Below, piece after piece: positions 8,164 through 17,800 of a DNA stretch of 64,000 nucleotides (position 1 is its first letter; every line of letters begins with the position of its first letter). The notes below the pieces were generated by a model, which did no database searches, was not told the origin of the DNA, and saw nothing but the letters and a program-made list of their open reading frames with translations. The DNA is from DATNPX01 sp036702975 (GTDB lineage Bacteria; Cyanobacteriota; Vampirovibrionia; Obscuribacterales; Obscuribacteraceae). The stretch is taken from the NCBI GenBank assembly GCA_036702975.1, contig DATNPX010000056.1, positions 62,001-126,000 on the forward strand, in the 5' to 3' direction. Made by a program: the position numbers and the translations under genes.

Positions 8164-9711
8164 CTACAGCGACTTCTCATATTTTATCTGTCTGGCGTAG
8201 ATCTTTTTACCTGCAACTATTGTTTCGACGCAAACGGGATGCTGTTCGTAGCGAATCTCCGTGACCACTGAGTCAGTCGTACCTGTAACATCTGATTCGT
8301 GAACTGGAGCTTGAAGCTGTCTCTGCCCGAAGTTCCAGCGTGATCGTATGTCAGACTCTTTGATCGATTCGCCCACATTAATGGTTCGGTTTGCGGCTAA
8401 GCTAAAGTACCAATCAGAGTCTCCGTAACCCGGGACCGCTTCTAGCAAGGCTTGCAAAATCGGCCAGTATTGTCCAAAGGTTCGGTAATGGACTTCCTTG
8501 ACGTTACTTCCGGAATGCAGATATTCAATCGTTTCGTAACAGCTGAAGCACACGAGGAAATTGTGTACTTCGACTCCACGCTTCGCCTCAATGCCAAAAG
8601 ACGGTTCGAAACATAGAGCGGACATGTCAGCGTTATTTAGCGCGGCTCTCAGATTTTCAATAACCAGTTCTCGCAATTCTGGCGTCTCAAGCACTCTGCC
8701 AGAACCTGCCGGGAAGTGGTTGATATTTGCTTGACCAGGAGCGGCTTCACCGTAGTGAGTGGGAACCAACTTGATGCTGTCAGCACTTTTTAAGAATGCA
8801 AGCTCGGTTTGCGACAACTCTTTGGCTGCTACAACCTCTACATCAGTAGCTGCATGTCCACCAACGCTACTGTCGACCGCCATCGTCGACTTCGTGTTAT
8901 GTTCAAGCTCGTATGTGAATTGGTCGTCCTTCACAAAGGAAAGATGCGGTATAGAGTTTGTGCACTTCGGATTTCTGCTGAATTCTAGCGCTTTGGCTTC
9001 ATGACCAGTTAAATATGAGTTGTACATGCTCCACTTCATGGCGGTACCAGGCGTGATGGCGTCGCCTGGTTTGATTTCAGCTGTTGCTACATAGACAGTT
9101 GATTTGTTCCGACTCAAAAATGTTGGATCGTGAATTTTGAAAAGAACATCGAAAACATTACCGTAATGACTTATCACCTCGTATCGGCGCACTCGAGTCT
9201 GAGCGTTAGCTCCTGATACTACAAGCAGTTGCGATTTGTCGATGTGTAGAGATGAGAAATCCAAAAGGAAGGAAAGAATTTCGTTGTGGCTTTGCGCCGT
9301 CACGGCATAAACTGGATGAAACGAATTGTCGTCCATAAAGGCCGCTGATTCAGATTCGGTACCAGGTATTGTTTTCCCTGAATTGATTGCGTCAACTAGC
9401 GTGCGCGTCACAATCTCGCGCTCGCCCGGGGTTGCTACTTTCACCCTTTCTAACACTTCGTAGTCTTGGACTGCTGGTTGCTTATTTGGAACGGAGTGTC
9501 TCTTTGGCCGCAAGAAATCAACTGTCAATTCGCCTGCGCTCTTTAAGAGTTCCGAATAATTGTTTTTGTCGCTTGGTTCAGCCAGAACGGCCGCTGGTCG
9601 CAGTACCGAACAAAGAACGACGAGCACTGCAACGACTGAAGTGAGCATAGATTTGGGCAATTGGATTAAGTTTTTCGTTTCCCTTCCTCTTCTGTTATCG
9701 CCTGGCGCCAT
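8164..9711 (-). CDS. Exported protein with two SAF-like segments, function unknown
   Basis: The 515-residue protein has a basic N-terminus and a hydrophobic stretch (VVAVLVVLCSVL, about 25-40) ending ALAEPS, typical of a signal peptide. Two segments resemble SAF/AFP-type motifs: TAEIKPGDAITPG near residue 215 and NRTINVGESIKESDI near 450. Between them lies a region with FGIEAKRG and VCFSCYETIEY, a cysteine-containing pattern seen in many uncharacterised exported proteins. It lies 7 nt downstream of the response regulator, so it is probably the last gene of the FecR-kinase-regulator cluster. Its role is not known. Confidence 0.6.
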   Translation of the reverse strand: MAPGDNRRGRETKNLIQLPKSMLTSVVAVLVVLCSVLRPAAVLAEPSDKNNYSELLKSAGELTVDFLRPKRHSVPNKQPAVQDYEVLERVKVATPGEREIVTRTLVDAINSGKTIPGTESESAAFMDDNSFHPVYAVTAQSHNEILSFLLDFSSLHIDKSQLLVVSGANAQTRVRRYEVISHYGNVFDVLFKIHDPTFLSRNKSTVYVATAEIKPGDAITPGTAMKWSMYNSYLTGHEAKALEFSRNPKCTNSIPHLSFVKDDQFTYELEHNTKSTMAVDSSVGGHAATDVEVVAAKELSQTELAFLKSADSIKLVPTHYGEAAPGQANINHFPAGSGRVLETPELRELVIENLRAALNNADMSALCFEPSFGIEAKRGVEVHNFLVCFSCYETIEYLHSGSNVKEVHYRTFGQYWPILQALLEAVPGYGDSDWYFSLAANRTINVGESIKESDIRSRWNFGQRQLQAPVHESDVTGTTDSVVTEIRYEQHPVCVETIVAGKKIYARQIKYEKSL

Positions 9712-9718
9712 GAGTGAC

Positions 9719-10405
9719 TTACCGGCCGTGGCGACTCCGCCAAATCTCGAGTGCCTTCTGCCGCTTTTTCGTACCGGCCGCGTCGAGTTGTTGCTTGTCG
9801 CCTTCCGGAATCAACTTGTCATAGATTCTATCGGCGATGTTGGCTGCCGCTTTCGGCGTCTTGTAATTGAGCTCTTGTGCTATCTCTGCCCAGCTCTTAT
9901 CTTCAACGAGCAGATCCATCAAACGAGCTTCCTTTGCTGAAACATCATCGCGGAAAAAAACGTGCCGCATCTCGCTCGATACGATCATGACGTTGCCTTT
10001 GATGGCTATTTTTAATTCGTCCAGCATGCTCGGAATATCGGCTATTGGTGCGTGTTTGCACAGATATCCATCGCATCCGGCCGCCAGCGCTCGTTGTCCG
10101 TCTTCTGGTGCCTTCGAACTCGTCAAAATTATGATCGTGCCGTAAAAGTTTCGCCCGTGTCTTATCTCTTCCAAAATGCGCAGTCCCGCTGAGGAATTGA
10201 CCCGCGTTTCGTTTTTTGTCTTTGGTAATTGCAAGTCAGCTAACACGCAGTGTATGCCACTAAGTCCGCCGCCACGAATAAATTCCATAGCCGACTCTTC
10301 ATCACCTATGACGGCAGCTATCTCGAGGTCTTCATCCTCTTCAAGGCACTCTTTGAGAATGTCAGCGAAGTCTTTGTCGTCTTCAATGATTAGAAGTCGC
10401 GTCAT
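9719..10405 (-). CDS. Response regulator with C-terminal helix-turn-helix-like domain
   Basis: The 228-residue protein has an N-terminal receiver domain with acidic residues Glu8/Asp9/Asp10, phospho-acceptor Asp57 (ADLQLP), the switch region IILTSSKA, and a lysine in CKHAP. The C-terminal part (about 150-195; AKEARLMDLLVEDKSWAEIAQEL) has the spacing of a sigma-4/LuxR-like helix-turn-helix. It is not a standard OmpR or NarL domain. The gene starts 3 nt after the kinase gene, so they are a cognate pair. The output is likely transcriptional. A nine-residue copy of part of this domain survives at 7185-7211. Confidence 0.85.
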   Translation of the reverse strand: MTRLLIIEDDKDFADILKECLEEDEDLEIAAVIGDEESAMEFIRGGGLSGIHCVLADLQLPKTKNETRVNSSAGLRILEEIRHGRNFYGTIIILTSSKAPEDGQRALAAGCDGYLCKHAPIADIPSMLDELKIAIKGNVMIVSSEMRHVFFRDDVSAKEARLMDLLVEDKSWAEIAQELNYKTPKAAANIADRIYDKLIPEGDKQQLDAAGTKKRQKALEIWRSRHGR

Positions 10406-10408
10406 TGT

Positions 10409-12685
10409 TTACCTCGCTACGCTGCTCTTTGAGACCGATGCGTCTATCTCTTCGGTCGCCCCGATTTTTGAAGCCGGGAGGTTTATTATAAACGTTGTGC
10501 CTTCGCCTACGGTGCTTTCCACTTGCACTGAACCGTTCATGTTTTCAACAAAGCTGTTTACGATGTCCAATCCCAAACCCTGACCATCTGCAGCCTGCTT
10601 GTCGACCTCCTTCCCAGCACGATAGCCTGGTTTGAAAATCTGGTTCAGATGCTCTTTAGCGATGCCCTGCCCCGTATCAGCAATGCAAATCTGATGCGTG
10701 CGACCGTCGCTCGTCAACTTAATATGCACGTCTATGCCGGGCTGATTGTGAAGGAAGGCGTTGCGGATGATGTTGTCAACTACACGTCCCAGCTGCAGCG
10801 TGCTCGTTTGTACACGACAATTGTCTTTCGCTTCCAAAAGCTTGAGTGTACCTTTACATTCATCGGCTAACACTTGTTGCATTTGCACGCTGTTCTCAAG
10901 CACAGATTTGATGTCGCATGAATCTGGCGCATCTTCGGCTTTGGATTCTCTTCCTTCACTAGAGTAGCTGGCTACCAATTCATTGATCAGACCGAAGAGC
11001 CTGTCAGTAGTATTTGCTAGTCTGTCTATCTTTTCGAGACGTTCTGCTTCAGTCAGCTTCTTGCCTCTCAGTTTGGCGATCGTCCAACTAAGGACGCTGA
11101 CGGGTGCTCTCAGGTCGTGATTGATTCGGCGAGCAAACTCCTGTCGCCGCTCTTTATCCATCATTACTTCGTGAGCTTCGGCTACGGCTTTCTGCCGCTC
11201 GAGTTCGGTGCGATGTAGCTCACCTTGCAGAGCCAGATTGTCTTGTGCTGCCTTCAGGTCTCGTTCCAGCGCTGCCGCCTTTTCTCGTGCTCGCTCCCAT
11301 TGCAGTGTGGCAAATGAAGCTAGTGTCAGGCTAATAGCTGGCACTACTACTGGTGCGATAATGTGCACTTTTGCAAACAGCATGGCGGCTGTTGCATAAG
11401 AACCAATAATCATGAGCATGAACCCACACAACTCATTTGAGAGATACTTAAGCGAATTTGGCTTGGCTTGGGCCTGCAGAGGAAACGTGCGCCAGAGAAA
11501 GGTGATGAAAGCGCATGCGAGCACTATGGCAGTCAGGTAGCCGATCTGTTGCCATACATTCAGCCGCAAAAGCCATGAACGCCTGCTTAGAGTGTCGATG
11601 GAATTTGCTAAAACCTCGGCGCCGCTCATCTGATTGACACCAGAATTTGTCGTTGGAGTATTGAAAAGATCGACGACGCTGTCACCTACGATTACGACGG
11701 CACCATTAAGAGTGACGTCGCCGTCTGCCTTGCCTGCATCAGTCATTGCTTGGCGTCGCTCGGGGTCGAGCAGATAAGACATTGGTCTGATCGGATAGAT
11801 CTGAGAATTTGGAGGGCAGGCAAAGTCAATATCGACTAATAGTGGCACATCCCGCGGCACTGTTTCTTTCAGTCTATGCAGTGCTTTTATCGCGATCGAG
11901 TCGATCACTTCGTCATGCATCGTCGGGATTCGCGATGCTAGGCGACGCACTACTTGGTCCTCATCAAGCACCACGCCCGTGCTGCCTGTCAGTTCATCAA
12001 GCGCATTCAACTTCGGATCGAGTTCCTTCAGCTGATTTAGCAGCCCGCTTGGTGCAGTAGGTATCTCCAGCTGCAATATGTTTTCGATGCTATGCCTGTT
12101 TACTGTTCTTGCCATGAGAATCGGCACGGGGTGTCCGGCTGACTTGCCGCTATGACAATTGAGAATGGCTTCGGCGAGTGTCTTATCTTCGGCGGTAAAC
12201 TGTGGAAAATCATTGTCGAGAATAATCATCTTCACGCCCGACTTAGCGAGAAAGGTGATCGTCTCGGCGAGAGTCGCGCGCGACAATGGATATTGAAACA
12301 AAGGCTTCATCCACGGATGGTCTGGCAGCGCCTCAAGCGGTGGTTCATCCTCAAGCTGATGGTTGAATAAAATGAACTTGTGCTCGCTGGAAGGATGATT
12401 ATCTGCCAGTAGCCAGCTCAACGTATAGTCCCACGCCCACCACTGTCTTGGAATTTCGTGCTCCTCATGGTATTGCCACAGACGCAGAGGTGACAATTTC
12501 GCTAGACCTGCTGGTGCCCAGTTTAGCCAGCGCCTCACCTCGAATCGTGAGTTTATGGTCTGCAACTCGACCCTGTCGAAGATGTGCACGGTCAATAGCA
12601 AGAGTCCAGAAATCATGGCGACGACAAAGTACAACCTTGCCGAAGCAGAGGCAGTTCTCAGTTGCTGATTCGTTGGTGCTATCAT
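10409..12685 (-). CDS. CHASE2-domain sensor histidine kinase
   Basis: The 758-residue membrane kinase has an N-terminal membrane segment (about 18-34), then an extracytoplasmic CHASE2 sensor (about 50-360; motifs ILDNDFP and NGAVVIVGDS). Three further membrane segments follow (about 370-460), then a coiled coil rich in Glu/Lys/Arg. The HisKA domain has phospho-acceptor His523 (INHDLRAPVS). The ATPase domain has the N box DNIIRNAFLHN and G boxes DTGQGI and GQGLGLDIV. All catalytic boxes are intact. CHASE2 domains sense extracytoplasmic signals of mostly unknown nature. It lies between the FecR-domain gene and its response regulator, suggesting envelope sensing. Confidence 0.92.
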   Translation of the reverse strand: MIAPTNQQLRTASASARLYFVVAMISGLLLLTVHIFDRVELQTINSRFEVRRWLNWAPAGLAKLSPLRLWQYHEEHEIPRQWWAWDYTLSWLLADNHPSSEHKFILFNHQLEDEPPLEALPDHPWMKPLFQYPLSRATLAETITFLAKSGVKMIILDNDFPQFTAEDKTLAEAILNCHSGKSAGHPVPILMARTVNRHSIENILQLEIPTAPSGLLNQLKELDPKLNALDELTGSTGVVLDEDQVVRRLASRIPTMHDEVIDSIAIKALHRLKETVPRDVPLLVDIDFACPPNSQIYPIRPMSYLLDPERRQAMTDAGKADGDVTLNGAVVIVGDSVVDLFNTPTTNSGVNQMSGAEVLANSIDTLSRRSWLLRLNVWQQIGYLTAIVLACAFITFLWRTFPLQAQAKPNSLKYLSNELCGFMLMIIGSYATAAMLFAKVHIIAPVVVPAISLTLASFATLQWERAREKAAALERDLKAAQDNLALQGELHRTELERQKAVAEAHEVMMDKERRQEFARRINHDLRAPVSVLSWTIAKLRGKKLTEAERLEKIDRLANTTDRLFGLINELVASYSSEGRESKAEDAPDSCDIKSVLENSVQMQQVLADECKGTLKLLEAKDNCRVQTSTLQLGRVVDNIIRNAFLHNQPGIDVHIKLTSDGRTHQICIADTGQGIAKEHLNQIFKPGYRAGKEVDKQAADGQGLGLDIVNSFVENMNGSVQVESTVGEGTTFIINLPASKIGATEEIDASVSKSSVAR

Positions 12686-12733
12686 TTCAAGTCAAGTCTG
12701 AGTCGAGCTGCACTTTTCAAATGTTGTGCCCGC

Positions 12734-14566
12734 TTAGTGGTGCCCACCAAGCAGACCACCAAGGGTGCCGCCCAGGTTGTTCACCGTACCGCCCAAACCG
12801 CTTACAGTACCGCCCAATCCCGTGCCGAGATTGCTGACTGTACTGCCTATGCTGCCTCCGAGCGTACTGCCGACGCCGTTTAGGGTGCCTCCTACAGTTC
12901 CGCCCAGGCCGGTTACGACGCCTCCGACGCTACCTAGCGTTCCGTTGAGGGTGTTTCCTAGCCCTCCTGTGAGACCGCTAAGTCCAAGCAATCCTGTGAC
13001 TCCGGTCAATCCGTTGAGGCCAGTAATGCCTCCCAGACCTGTCACGCCAGTCAATCCATGTACTCCGGCTAGCCCACCGATACCGCCGAGTGTGCCGCTA
13101 AGCAGCGGGTTTGATGTGGTGAGATTTGCCAGCGCCGCTGCTGATGTGACGCCTACTGTGCCGAGCGTGCGACTTACTAATACACTGTTGTTGATTACGA
13201 GACCACCACCAGCGGTGGCAGTAGCTCCCGGCAGGTTGGCTCCACCTGGAAGCTGTGGTGAAATCAGAGTCGATGTGATAGGAAGCCGGAAAAGCGGATC
13301 TGTCAAAGTAAGTACGCGATGACCGGCCTGATTGATGCGTAGTCCATTTGTGACACTGTTTGTATAGGCTTGTTCGCCTACAGCTTTGACCGCGCCTATG
13401 ATCGCTTGGGGCGGAAACAACGCGACCGATGACGGACTGATATGTATCAGTCCGCCCACGTTAGGACCAACATCATAAGCCAGCTTTGTCGGTGTTCTTA
13501 AAATCTCTGCTGCCGAAGTGATCAATGGATTGTCGGTTACAGCCTTGCCCGCGCTCAAAGGAATATCTAGCACTTGTGCATTCCCTTCGTGAAAAAGCGC
13601 TGGCAGCTCTTGCAGCGAGTCCTTCACGAGTGGCAAGCTACTGAGTTCGCTCTCCAGTCCATTCACCAGTCCATGGTTCAAGAGCATGTCCACGTTTGCC
13701 ACAAGTAAGTTAGTGGTTGATCTAACATCATCAAACAGCGGAATTATTGCTTCCTTGCCCGAGGCAATATTTGTCAACTGCTGAGGAATCGTCTCTGCAG
13801 TCGAGATGGCGCCGGGCAAAATCGTTTTCGGAGCAACCACCTGCTCAGAAGCTGCTTTCTCTACGGCATTATCACCATAAGCGCTGATTGTGGCTGGGAG
13901 GCTTAATGCCTGTTCTATGTTGTTCGCGGTTTTGATCGTATTTGCCTCTTGCAGCAAATTGCTTTGATTGAGATTGTTGTTGTGAGTGGTGTTGATCTTA
14001 GCCTGCACTTCTAGCACCACGCCTGGTTTTATGCGCACAACGCTATGATCTAGTTTGTTCAAGACATCCACCGCTCCTTCTAGAACCGTGATGCGCGATC
14101 TGTCAGGAGTCGCCTGAACTAACACGGTCGTTCCTCTGATTCGCGCTTGCAACAAGTTGGTCCACAGGCAGTATTGATCTTTGTCTTTGTCTTTATCTTT
14201 TCGATTTTTATCGAGATGGAAAAGCATTTCGCCGTTTGACAGATATACGAGCCGTTGATGTGGTGCGATTGCATAGACCGAATTGGCCCACGCGCGGCAC
14301 GTCACGTATTGCCACGCGATCTGTGCCCAGGATTTATCTCCTGTGCCAACTTGCATACCTTCCTCTAGAACGTCTCCCACTTTTGCCGGTGCTGGATCGC
14401 CCCACTTCTCTTTCGACCAGTCAATGAAACCGCGCTTGTATACTGTCCCTTTCGCTTCAGTCAAAATGGCCGCCGTCGTCGTTCCATCTGAAGGCACAGC
14501 AAGGCACATGGGAGCTTGCACACCGGAAAGAATTATCGCGAAGAAAGTAGCGGTTAGCTTTCTCAT
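12734..14566 (-). CDS. Exported FecR-domain protein with long glycine-rich C-terminal repeat
   Basis: The 610-residue protein begins with a signal peptide (MRKLTATFFAIILSG, cleavage near AVPSDG). A FecR domain follows (about 30-200; QVGTGDKSWAQIAW, TTVLVQATPDRS, VLEGAVDVLN). The middle is Ala/Leu rich. The last about 130 residues are a Gly/Leu/Thr/Val repeat of units like GLGGTV and TGVTGL, ending GGHH. FecR domains in exported proteins often act in sensing or surface structure. The repeat could form an extended beta or fibre-like surface element. It is the first gene of the cluster with the CHASE2 kinase (gap 48 nt). Confidence 0.75.
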   Translation of the reverse strand: MRKLTATFFAIILSGVQAPMCLAVPSDGTTTAAILTEAKGTVYKRGFIDWSKEKWGDPAPAKVGDVLEEGMQVGTGDKSWAQIAWQYVTCRAWANSVYAIAPHQRLVYLSNGEMLFHLDKNRKDKDKDKDQYCLWTNLLQARIRGTTVLVQATPDRSRITVLEGAVDVLNKLDHSVVRIKPGVVLEVQAKINTTHNNNLNQSNLLQEANTIKTANNIEQALSLPATISAYGDNAVEKAASEQVVAPKTILPGAISTAETIPQQLTNIASGKEAIIPLFDDVRSTTNLLVANVDMLLNHGLVNGLESELSSLPLVKDSLQELPALFHEGNAQVLDIPLSAGKAVTDNPLITSAAEILRTPTKLAYDVGPNVGGLIHISPSSVALFPPQAIIGAVKAVGEQAYTNSVTNGLRINQAGHRVLTLTDPLFRLPITSTLISPQLPGGANLPGATATAGGGLVINNSVLVSRTLGTVGVTSAAALANLTTSNPLLSGTLGGIGGLAGVHGLTGVTGLGGITGLNGLTGVTGLLGLSGLTGGLGNTLNGTLGSVGGVVTGLGGTVGGTLNGVGSTLGGSIGSTVSNLGTGLGGTVSGLGGTVNNLGGTLGGLLGGHH

Positions 14567-14616
14567 TTATTTACTAGTCATCGATGAGTTTGAGGAGTGC
14601 CTCCAGTTTTCTCTTT

Positions 14617-14645
14617 ATCGTAGAGCTTTTTCGTGCGCTTGATAA
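14617..14645 (-). promoter_or_regulatory. Candidate promoter for FecR-kinase cluster
   Basis: On the minus strand TTATCA (14640-14645) is followed by a 17-nt spacer and TACGAT (14617-14622), about 50 nt before the FecR gene start. The spacing is ideal but the -35 element matches consensus at only four of six positions. Confidence 0.35.
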
Positions 14646-14743
14646 TCCTTGCTAGCAACCTTCTACTGTTCATGTCCTCTTTGCATGCAGGGGAACTCTC
14701 TCACCCGGCTTCCCCCGTCCGCATTAATTTAGTTAGTTAGAAA

Positions 14744-14825
14744 AGCAGGACTCCAGGCACCCTCCAGTGCATTGCACGTCAATCAGCATTAAGTGCACCG
14801 CCGATTGATTGCATGGAGTCCTGCT
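14744..14825 (-). terminator. Structured inverted repeat, likely 3' end of megasynthase transcript
   Basis: AGCAGGACTCCA (14744-14755) and its perfect reverse complement (14814-14825) enclose 58 nt, which themselves contain a smaller pairing (TCAATC with GATTGA). On the minus strand the stem is followed by TTTTC, as expected for a weak intrinsic terminator or 3'-end structure. It lies about 70 nt after the stop of the PPTase-containing gene. A small structured RNA is an alternative. Confidence 0.4.
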
Positions 14826-14895
14826 ACAAGTCTGTCATGTAGCTTTCCAACAACACAATTGGAAAAACACAACGGGGGAGCGAGATAATTGGTCG

Positions 14896-17800
14896 CTAAT
14901 AAGTAGATGCTACTGCTTGTTCGTAGCTAACTGGAGCCCAACAGGAAACAGCCAGAACGTAGGCTTCAAACGCATTGATAATTACGGGCAAGGAGATTGG
15001 TACTGACATGTAGGTGTTGAGTATTTCAGCTTGCCAGAGAGGGCCAAAGCACGGTCTTCCATCCGAATTCAGCGCCGGGGTTATCTGAATCGTTTTGGGA
15101 TTGTTTCTCAACCCGATGCCCGTAGCCTTTGCTGCCGCTTCTTTGGCAGACCATAAAGCGGCTATCATCAGAGGTCTTCCTATCGCGTCCAGAGAGAGAA
15201 GCAGCTGTTGCTCTTGGTCTGTGAACGCCAGGGTTTCGAAACCTTGCTCTCGTTCAGTTGCAACTTCCAAGTCGATGCCGATGCTGGCGCCGATTTGAGG
15301 GTGTGCTGCGATCGCTACAACGCTGTTGTTCTTATGGGTAAGCGAAACGAGCGGTGCCCAACCCAGTTGGGCTAGGAATTCGCCTCCCACCCATGGTTTA
15401 CCGGATTCATCTTGACCGATGACGATATCGGCCAACGGAGCGTTCACTCCGTGCACCTGTAGCAATAAATTGCGCACCGCTTGTTTGGCGGCTAACCGAC
15501 CTAGCAACCATTCGCGTCTGCGCTGTCCTGTTTTGAACGTCAGTTCGCAATGTCTTTGTTCTGCGGCGCTGAAAATATAATCCATGAGCCAGGTGAGAGT
15601 GACTTCGTCTGCTGGGAATTCGTCGTTTGCAAATGAGGCTGTCGCCCACAACGGCGAGATAGGCAATAGTTGCTGTAGCTGCTGGTGTTCTTTGCTATTG
15701 GGAAGCTGTACCGAAATTGGTTCGTAGATGTGTGTGCGCCAGGGCTCATCGAGGATTATTCTGCGGCTGCATATCGTGTTGAATTTGGCAAGAACGGTAC
15801 CGTCGCCGGCAATCAATGTGACATCTGCTTCGGTGCCTCTTTGAGTCAGCGAAGTAAGATTGGCGAAAACGAAGATCTCGCCGCGGAGACTATTCAGGTC
15901 TGCGAAGAGTTCGAGCGATTCGACCAGGAAAGGAAGCAAGGCGTTCGCTGGCTGCTGGTACTCATAAAGGTGAAAAAGTACCAACTGCGTAGCATTGTCC
16001 AGCAACAAAGGATTTGTACAAAACTGCGGGTTGAACGTGGTGGACAGCCAGGCTCCTGCGTCTCTAGCTGCAACTGTGCCTAAGATCTGTTTCTTGTTCA
16101 CTCGCGTCAATGAAGTCACAGACTGCATGCGCGGACCGTGGAACATCGTCTGCTGCGTATATAGATCTTGTTGGGTGAGAAGCGGTGTGCGACCATCCGC
16201 GACCAAGCTGTCGAGCTTGATCTTTTCACGCTTCGAAAACTCTGTTTGGAAAACTATATCGCAGCTCATTGCCGGAGTGTTGTCACCGTTTACGGTGGCA
16301 GCTGTGAAATCGTCATTGAGAATGGTTATTGATGCGGTGCATCGATTTTTGCCGCTATCTTTGATGCTTGCTGAAAGTGCAATCTTGGTTCCCGTTAGCC
16401 CCACTTTGATGCGACGCAGCGCACGAATGTTTTCCAGTTTAACTGCCAGTTTGCCAGGCATGAGCAGCGCAGCTGCTTCTGTCATTAGTTCCAGTGCCAC
16501 CGTGAGCGGTAGCAAGAAAACACGCTCCGGTCCTGATGAAGTCGAAACAATACCGCCGATTGCGTGATCGAGGAGGTATTGATGGTCATTGACTGTCAGT
16601 TGTAAAATAAGTTGTGCTTGCTGCGCATTTTGCTGAAAGTTGAGTAAGCCGGTCGCGAGCAGGTCCTTTCCTGTGAAGTCGGCGCCGACTGGTGGCTGGT
16701 CTTGTAAAGGCAAGGTCGCTGTGTTCTGGAATTGAGCCGCTTGAGTGGGTTGTTGCTGGAAACTTTGTCTAAGTCTTGCCGCAGTAATATCATCGAGCGC
16801 CAGATTTGGATAAGTCATGCGCAGATGTTTCGTCGATTTAGGCTGCTCTCCAGCACGCTTTTGCAAATTCAGTCTGACCGGACTACGTCTCTTGAATAAA
16901 TAATCGATGTCGAGAGGAACATCATGACAGGCGAGGGCTCCGACCATCAAGTTGAGCTGATGAATGGCTGAACCGACAGATCTATTTGAAGCCACTGCCA
17001 GATGTGGCTTGTCTTCGAGTATTTCGTCAATGACCGAAGTGAGAGTGCCCTTAGGACCAACCTCAATGAACTTGGTTACGCCTCGTTCGTAGAGCTTGCT
17101 TATCGTCTCCGTGAGACGAATCGGGCGTGTGAACAAATTGGTTGTGATTTCGCGCAGTTGCTCCACATCTTGTGGATATTGAGAGGCCATCGAACAAGAC
17201 CAAGACTCGATCTTCGGTGTGCTCAGCGGTAGTCTGTTCAGCTCTTCATTGTCTGGTTTGATGTGCCCAGCAACTAACGGCGTATGATAAGGAATCGCCG
17301 TAGGCAGCATATGCGCGACGAGCGTTGCCTCTTTCAGGAGCTTTTGTGCCTCAGCGATCGCGGTCTTGTCGCCTGAGATCAGTGTCTGCTGCGGCGACAA
17401 CGCTGCTGCCAGATAGACTGGAGGTTCTATATGTTGAACGAGAGCCAGTACATCATCTGCCGGCGCATCGACCTTCATGCTTCGCAGGTCGACGAGACCA
17501 TCTTGAGGCACACCGCGCGCAACGGCGGTGCTGAATTTATAGAACAACTGTGCTGAGGAAATGATGTCGGAAGCACCACTTATATTCAGTACGGCAAATT
17601 CACCAGTGCTGACTCCGACTAGCGCGTCAGCTTTGATTCCTAACTCTTGCAGCACCGTATATAGTGCCCATTCCGCCATTAAAAGCATTACGACCGCGGA
17701 GTCTTCGTTGGCTAATATAGAAGTACTGGATTTGCCACCATCGACTTTGAAAGGATTCGGGAAGACCTTCGCGCTAGGAGGCTCTGCTGCTCCAGCCGCT

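Larger units (their letters stand above)
14567..14895. other. 329-nt intergenic region between megasynthase and FecR cluster
   Basis: No ORF is supported here. It holds the candidate FecR promoter (14617-14645) and the 12-bp inverted repeat at 14744-14825. The rest, including an AT-rich stretch near 14724-14743, shows nothing further that can be assigned. Confidence 0.5.
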
